Source: Hymenoscyphus infarciens (Eukaryota > Ascomycota > Leotiomycetes > Helotiales > Helotiaceae). From it: a stretch of 64,000 nt of DNA. The translations under genes and the position numbers were made by a program. Positions 58,331-64,000 of this stretch are shown piece after piece (position 1 is the stretch's first letter; each line of letters starts with the position of its first letter). The stretch spans positions 62,001 through 126,000 of the forward strand of contig LLCB01000131.1 in assembly GCA_001414345.1 (NCBI GenBank). The letters run 5' to 3'. Below the pieces are notes generated by a model. It searched no databases and was not told the DNA's origin. It was given only the letters and a program-made list of their open reading frames with translations.

Positions 58331-60650
58331 CACAGGAGTATCCCGCACTACTCTAGAGAGATTATAGTACTTCAAATTCTCTCTTATAAAACTGTCTCTT
58401 TTAGTAACTTAATTAAGTTTTCGTATTAGTCTATTATAAAGTACGTTACCACTTCTTTCTTTTACAATAGCTACAAATTTATCTTATAAATCTAGACTTA
58501 GTTAATAGCTCTTCTAAGCTATAGTTCTTATTACGTAGTCTAACTACTTTAATAAAAGATCTTAGATAAGAGCTAGGCTTGTAATTTTCTAATACTAGAG
58601 AGAATTATTATACTATATCTATCGAACTATTCTATTCTATCTTATATCTAATATTAAATAATTTAAAGTAGATATTATTAATATCTTTTATTCTTTATAA
58701 CTTCTCTAATACTAAGAAGTCTCTATTAGACTTTTCTAGGACTTTTAATCTTTTATATCTAATATTATAGAAGAAAGAAAGTAATATATAAAGTAGACTA
58801 TAGAGTATCTATAGAGTATAATAGATATAACGACACGAAATATATACTACTACTAAAGAATTATATAAGAGTACGTTTAAGACAGAATAATATATATAAA
58901 TACTAGGCTCTAGTATAGAAGAAGAGGAAAAACTATCTCTTCTCTATACTAAATATAAGTCTCTAAATATAGAAGGTTAAACACTACTAAGGTCTAATAA
59001 TAATAATAACTAAGCTCTACTTAATATAGCTAATACTAAATAATAAGAGCTAAAAAGCTAAATATATAATATCTAAACCTTAATCTCTTCTATATATAAA
59101 TGTCGGATATTAATATCTTTAATATCTTTAGTTATATAAGTATTAGTTATTTATAATCTTAGCTTAGAGGTATTAGTAGTAGCTTAGTAATATTAGTAGT
59201 TTTATAAATACTAGTAATTTAGAATAGCGTACTATTATATTCTCTCTTCTTAAAAAAGACTTATTCTAAGTCTTTAGTTAGTAGTTATTATAGTATTAAG
59301 ACGTCTAAAGTATTATTTATCTATTTATTATATAGAATATAACTTATTTCCTATTATAGTATCTAGTAGTTAGAGTTAGATTAGTAGTAAGTAGTATTAT
59401 TATTTAGTAAATATTTACTCTTTATTTACTATTATATATTATATAATAATAGATATAAATAGAAGAGAGGCTAATTATTAGCTATTAGATAGAAAGCGGT
59501 ATACTACTATAGAGTTATTATATTCTTACTATTATTATATATTATTATAGTAATTATTAAGTAATAAATAATAATTATAAAGTAATAGCGATTATTATTT
59601 ATAGTATATTACTAGACGATTTCTCTCTAATCCTTTTTTTTTAAAAAAAAAATCTTAGTTTATTATTCTATATAGCTTATTCTATAGCTCTATCTAAAGA
59701 GCTAGCTATATAAGACGTTCTATATCTTTATCTACGACTTTATAATAGAACTACTATAGCTTACTCTCTTATCTAGACATGCTTTCTTTATAGATTAACT
59801 AAATTAACTATTATTTAACTACTTCTTTTAAAAGAAGTATTTAGTTTAGTTTATACTCTAAAGCTAAGGAAAAACGTAAAAACCTTAGCTAGCTAATTCC
59901 TTCTACTTAGTAACTAATAACATCTATAAGAAGGTTCTATCTAGAGCTATAATAAGTATATTCTCTCTTTCTAGTCTCTTTTACTCTAAGCGTATATAGA
60001 TCTTCTTGTCTTATAAGCTACGAATACTCTAACTATCTCTTCTATAAGAATTTAAACGATATTTTATAGAAAGATACGCTTACTATATCTAATTTAAAGT
60101 CTCTACGTAGTAATAATCTAGTCTAGATACTCTTTTCTAAGTCCTATCTTCCTTTTACTTTTATCTCTATAACTATAGTATATAATCTATTTCTATCTCT
60201 CTTTCTTATAGCTTTATTTCAAGAGTCGACTCTTATAAAGCGCTTTTTAGAAGTTTTATTTCGTCTCTTAAGCCTTACTAAGAAAGCATAGCGCCTCTTT
60301 AACTAAGACGTAATCTAGAGACCGTGATCTAATTAAGAGATATATAAGTCTATCGAGGAATCTTTAGTAGAGCGTTTAGTAAACTATATATAAGAGAACA
60401 GCTAGTTATAATAGAGTAGTATATAGTAAATTTAGTTAGTTAGTTAGTGAAAAATTTTTATACTAAGGCTCTTAATTCTCTCTCTCTCTCTCTCACTCTT
60501 CTCTTACTACTATAACTCTCTATAACTTAAACTTAGCTCTATAGACTCTTAAATAAGAGCTATAGATTCGTAGAATACACCGCGTATAGGTGTTAAGTCT
60601 TTATATCCCTCTCTCCGATTCTAACTTCTCTTCTTCTTTTCTTTTTAACT
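58330..60650. repeat. RIP-mutated AT-rich block
   Basis: The boundary is abrupt at about 58.33 kb. All frames are closed by TAG/TAA, and CA/TG are depleted. It includes copy 3 of the dispersed family (58830-59050) and a CT run near 60480-60495. No ancestral gene order can be read. Confidence 0.8.
58830..59050 (+). repeat. Dispersed repeat family, copy 3
   Basis: It shares ACGAAATATATAC, AGTACGTTTAAGA, AATACTAGGCTCTAGTATAGAAG and GTCTAATAATAATAATAACTA with copies 1 and 2. Similarity continues to AGCTAAATATATAATAT, which also occurs near 32660. Confidence 0.55.
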
Positions 60651-62071
60651 AGGTTAATCTTTTTGCAATATGCATTAACTGCCACTTTTATTGTCTACGG
60701 CGAGATAAGTGCATAAGAACAAAGGCATATGTGAAGTGGCTGAAGAATGCTAGCACGCTCAATATGACTTTGAGTGCTTTTTTGTTTCAAAGGTATCTTT
60801 GAAGAGCTACCTCGATTTGCGAAAAGCGAACTATCTTTGAGTTAAATCGCCGCTTGTTTCATGGAAACTGTTTAGCAAAAAAGGGCTTGTTTCGCATGAT
60901 TGACTCACTTATCAAGAATCAAAATTTTTATCTGAACGAGCCCCTAGCAACGTTTCAAGTATCTTGACAAATTTGTTAAGGCTACCTCGAAATGGCTCAA
61001 CAATTGAAAGCCTTCGGTATCATTCTCCCACAGCCCGGAAAAAAGCAACATCCTCATAACCAGTGCTCTGCCATACGTTAACAATGTTCCACACCTTGGA
61101 AATATCATTGGATCGGTGTTTTCAGCTGACATTTTCTTGAGAAACTGTAAGGGTCGTGGAATAAAAGCTCTTTATATTTGTGGTAGGTTACTTTCGTAGG
61201 CGGTTCCAGTTTTATACTAATGTTCAAAAAGCCTAGGTACTGATGAGTATGGGATAACAACTGAAGCACGAGCTCTCCTTGAGGGATGCACACCAAAAGC
61301 GCTTTGTGACAAATATCATGCAGCTGTGTATAAGTTGAACTCTATCTCATCATTGGAAAGGATAACGTTGCATTCTATTCTGTAATTTTTCCGGCCATAC
61401 AAATCGGGACTAGAGAGGATTGGACGGAGCTTCATCACATCTCTACTATAGAATATCTCACTTACGAAGGGGGGAAATTTTCAAAATCTCGCGGGATTGG
61501 AGTATTTGGTGATTCGGCTCAACAAACGAGCGTTGCTTTAGATGTTTAGCGCTACTATTTTCTCTCGCATTGGCCAGAACGTAGCGATAGCGAGTTCAAT
61601 TAGGATACTTCTATTTCTTCTAACAATAACTTGTTGGTGGGAAACTTCGGAGATTTCGTTAGCAGAGTTACAAAATTTACAAACTCGAAACATTACAACA
61701 GCTTTGTACCAGACTACGTAGGTTACTCTGAGTACCCATTTGAGAGCCTGGAAAAATGAGATCAAAATCCCCTTGGCACAGTATTTACAAGCGATGGAGG
61801 CCGTCAAACTACGTACCGGTATATCTGTAGTTCTTCAGACATCTCAAAAGGGCCACAAGTTTCTTTCAGCCAATGGTCTCAATAACAAACGGGCAGAGAA
61901 TGATCCCAAGAAATGTGCTGGTTTGATTGGGTTTGCCATAAATCTGGTTCATTTGCTTGCCTCGCTTGTTGCCCCTTATATTACAAATACAGCAAAAGCC
62001 CAACGTCAAGCCGACCCACTCCCGATTCCCGATTCCTGATGCTTGGACTGCTGATTTGATAAAACCCAATC
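60650..62071. other. No supported gene
   Basis: The composition is normal, but frames are short (60944-61132, 61105-61296 and 61538-61807 minus; 61740-62039 plus) and no splice model links them into a recognisable protein. Confidence 0.35.
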
Positions 62072-62272
62072 ATGAGATCGGCAAAGCAAAACATTGTTCA
62101 GTCGCATCAACATGAGAAAGGAGATGAGCGGAGAGAAGCGTTTGGAAGCGAGGAGGCCAAAAAAGCCAAGGAGGAAGAAGCAGCACGAAAGAAGGCTAGG
62201 AAAGCAGCGAAGAAGGCAAAGAAGGCCGAGAAATCGGCACGGAGAGAACAGAAACAGAAAGCCGATACATAA
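62072..62272 (+). CDS. Possible small Lys/Ala/Glu-rich protein or exon
   Basis: A 66-aa frame from an ATG encodes a strongly charged helix (EEAKKAKEEEAARKKARKAAKKAKKAEKS). It may be a genuine short basic protein or the last exon of an unrecognised gene. Low complexity could equally produce it by chance. There is no further support. Confidence 0.25.
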   Translation: MRSAKQNIVQSHQHEKGDERREAFGSEEAKKAKEEEAARKKARKAAKKAKKAEKSARREQKQKADT

Positions 62273-62574
62273 TATTTACGGTAAGAGTTATGATGTACTT
62301 CACGATTGTCTTTTCCCATTCAAACTTTCAAATTCGAGTTTGTTCCAAGTAATCGCTTATGAACCTGCTGCATTACGATGTGGCCGTTGAGTTGCTAGTA
62401 CTGTACCAATTTAGCCGAGTCTACACCGCTTCACCGCTACTTTATCCCACCAACCTTTAGGGTGCCTTTAGGAACTAACACTTAACTGATTTTTCCAGCC
62501 CCACCTAACCCCACAGACCTTTCACAAACTGAATATTGCGAAATAAGAAAACCTGCACCAAAACACAATGTACA

Positions 62575-62677
62575 GCCCTCGTAGCTCAATGGTAGAGCGC
62601 GTCACTAGTATTATATCTTCCCATATAACAATATGACAGTGATGACGAGGTTGCCGGTTCGATTCCGTCCGAGGGCA
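62575..62677 (+). tRNA. tRNA-Thr (anticodon AGU) with a 31-nt intron
   Basis: The cloverleaf reads GCCCTCG (acceptor), TA, GCTC-AATGGTA-GAGC (D arm), G, CGTCA-CTAGTAA-TGACG (anticodon arm, AGT), AGGTT, GCCGG-TTCGATT-CCGTC (T arm), CGAGGGC and A73. The intron (62611-62641) sits after position 37, the canonical eukaryotic place. The mature length is 72 nt before CCA. Internal A and B boxes (TAGCTCAATGG and GGTTCGATTCC) are present. One T-stem pair is mismatched (C opposite T). Confidence 0.85.
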
Positions 62678-63254
62678 TCTGTAATGCGCTAGCAAGCACG
62701 CTAGCGACTTCCCTTTTGCCTCCTTTCAATATCTCACAAGGAAAACTTAGTCCCGCTTTTTCCATAATTTTTTTTCTACCCATGGCAACTTTTGGGGGGT
62801 GTGGATGGTGGGAAGGGGGGTAGAGTGGCGGAATATTGGGAACTGGCTTTGAAGAATCGATAGACAATAAGTCACTCTAGTTGTGCTACCATCTTTATGC
62901 GAGTTGAAGGCTCTTTGAAGGTTGAACTTTCTGACCCTCTAATTCCTAAGCGAGAAACATATTTTCAGGCCACCTCTCCTTGAAAATAGTTAAGGAGGGC
63001 TGGCATCCATATTTAATTAAGATTCTCAACTAGACATGTTCACTTTCAAACTTTCCAATGCGAGTTTCCCCCTTTAAATTATATTTTTCTGGCCACTGGA
63101 TGAGATTTGACTTGTTTGGATAAGAAAGCAACCATGTGGTTATGTTGCACCTGGACTTTCCCAAGAATTGACAAAGTACAATGCCCATGACATGTCGATA
63201 TTTTTAAAATCGAATTCTAACCTCACTCTTTCACTGCTACCCACCACCTGTATA
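62678..63254. other. Intergenic, no gene seen
   Basis: The minus-strand frame at 62586-62867 overlaps the tRNA and has no protein features. Nothing else could be supported. Confidence 0.4.
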
Positions 63255-63783
63255 CAGTGAGTTACGAGTTAAGCTTGATTTTGCCCACTTTCTTTATAAT
63301 CCAAGCTTTTAAAAAAGATTCCTTGATTTCCCCTCTTTTTAAGCACTCTTCTACCTTTTAATTAAGGATAATATATAATATACAATTTAAAAGAATAGGA
63401 AAGAAGAGGCTTATATCTCCTCTTATACTCTATAAACCTTATAAGACAAAAACAGACAATTTTTTATCTGTCTTAATTTTTATAGAGTCTTAGCATCGCC
63501 TGTTATTAACCTTATAGAGGTAGTAAAAAGAATTTAGCTTTTTTAGAAAAAGGGTTATTTTAAGAATTATTTATCTTTCAGTTTACTTTTATTATACTTA
63601 CTTTGAATTAATAAGTCCTATAGAAGAGCGACAATTAGATATAGCGCTTCTTTCTAGCTAGGCCTTGTTTCTTTTAGAGTACTTTTATTGTCTTCTAAGA
63701 AAAAGAGAGAGAAAGCCTTAATAAAAAACAGCTTAGATTATTAAAGAAAGTGGGCAAATTCAAGCTTAATTCGCAACTCACTG
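63255..63783. mobile_element. Tc1/mariner-type MITE
   Basis: The 529-bp element has inverted ends of more than 50 bp beginning CAGTGAGTTACGAGTTAAGC and ending with AATTCGCAACTCACTG, which is flanked by TA on both sides. CCCACTTTCTTTATAAT lies inside each end in opposite orientation. TA duplication and CAGTG ends suit Tc1/mariner or pogo-like transposons. The interior is AT-rich, with no transposase. Confidence 0.8.
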
Positions 63784-64000
63784 TACAACACACGCGACAC
63801 CTACCACATTCCTACAATTTGGAAGACTTCCTGCTGAGTTAGAACATGTTTTGGTTCTTCTTTATTCTCACAGGAATCGTTCCCCTCACAGCCTCCAAGT
63901 AGCACGCTAAGAATCCAGAGCGGTAAGTCCCACACATTTCTGGCAAAGGTATTTCAAAGAATCGACAGTACTCCAAAATTCGGCAGCAACAAAAGAAAAC

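Noticed and set aside
63846..63902. Short hydrophobic frame starting MFWFFFILTG near the window end
   Set aside because: It stops after 18 codons. It might be the first exon of a secreted protein continuing past 64000, but nothing in view supports that.

Overview
The window is nuclear DNA of a filamentous ascomycete. The evidence is many short GT-AG introns, HET, PTH11/rhodopsin-like and Zn2Cys6 protein families, and long AT-rich tracts in which transposon genes are full of TAG/TAA stops, the signature of repeat-induced point mutation (RIP). Protein style suggests Leotiomycetes, but that is inference only. I rebuilt gene models by hand from splice sites and checked that exon phases add up. 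Layout: (1) 1-1065 is the right part of a small terminal-repeat retroelement that has cut into a HET-type gene, whose C-terminal relic follows (1066-1707). (2) 2412-12819 looks like a compact secondary-metabolism locus: a DHA2-type MFS exporter, a divergently transcribed NRPS-like A-T-R reductase (1040 aa), an amidoligase-like enzyme converging on it, and a regulator with a zinc-cluster motif at each end. (3) 13436-23684 holds a coiled-coil protein, two head-to-tail terminal-inverted-repeat elements, a MITE, a very large secreted Ser/Thr-rich protein (1107 aa) and an ankyrin protein. (4) 23.9-34.7 kb and 36.6-39.0 kb are RIP-mutated AT-rich blocks. The first contains a complete but dead Ty3/Gypsy element with 191-bp LTRs and a 5-bp target duplication. 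Between the two blocks sits an intact, GC-normal APH-family kinase gene. (5) 39.9-57.7 kb is gene-bearing: a Harbinger-like MITE, a HET-domain gene, a bicovalent-flavin oxidase, a RIP-damaged gene relic, a MYND-finger protein, a 7-TM rhodopsin/PTH11-like receptor and a Kelch membrane protein. (6) 58.3-60.65 kb is another RIP block. It is followed by mostly non-coding DNA carrying an intron-containing tRNA-Thr(AGU) and a Tc1/mariner-type MITE. The clearest functional unit is the 2.4-12.8 kb locus: activation and reduction of a carboxylic acid (A-T-R), possible amide-bond chemistry (amidoligase), export (MFS) and local control (zinc-cluster factor). The rest shows alternating gene islands and inactivated repeats typical of a two-compartment fungal genome.
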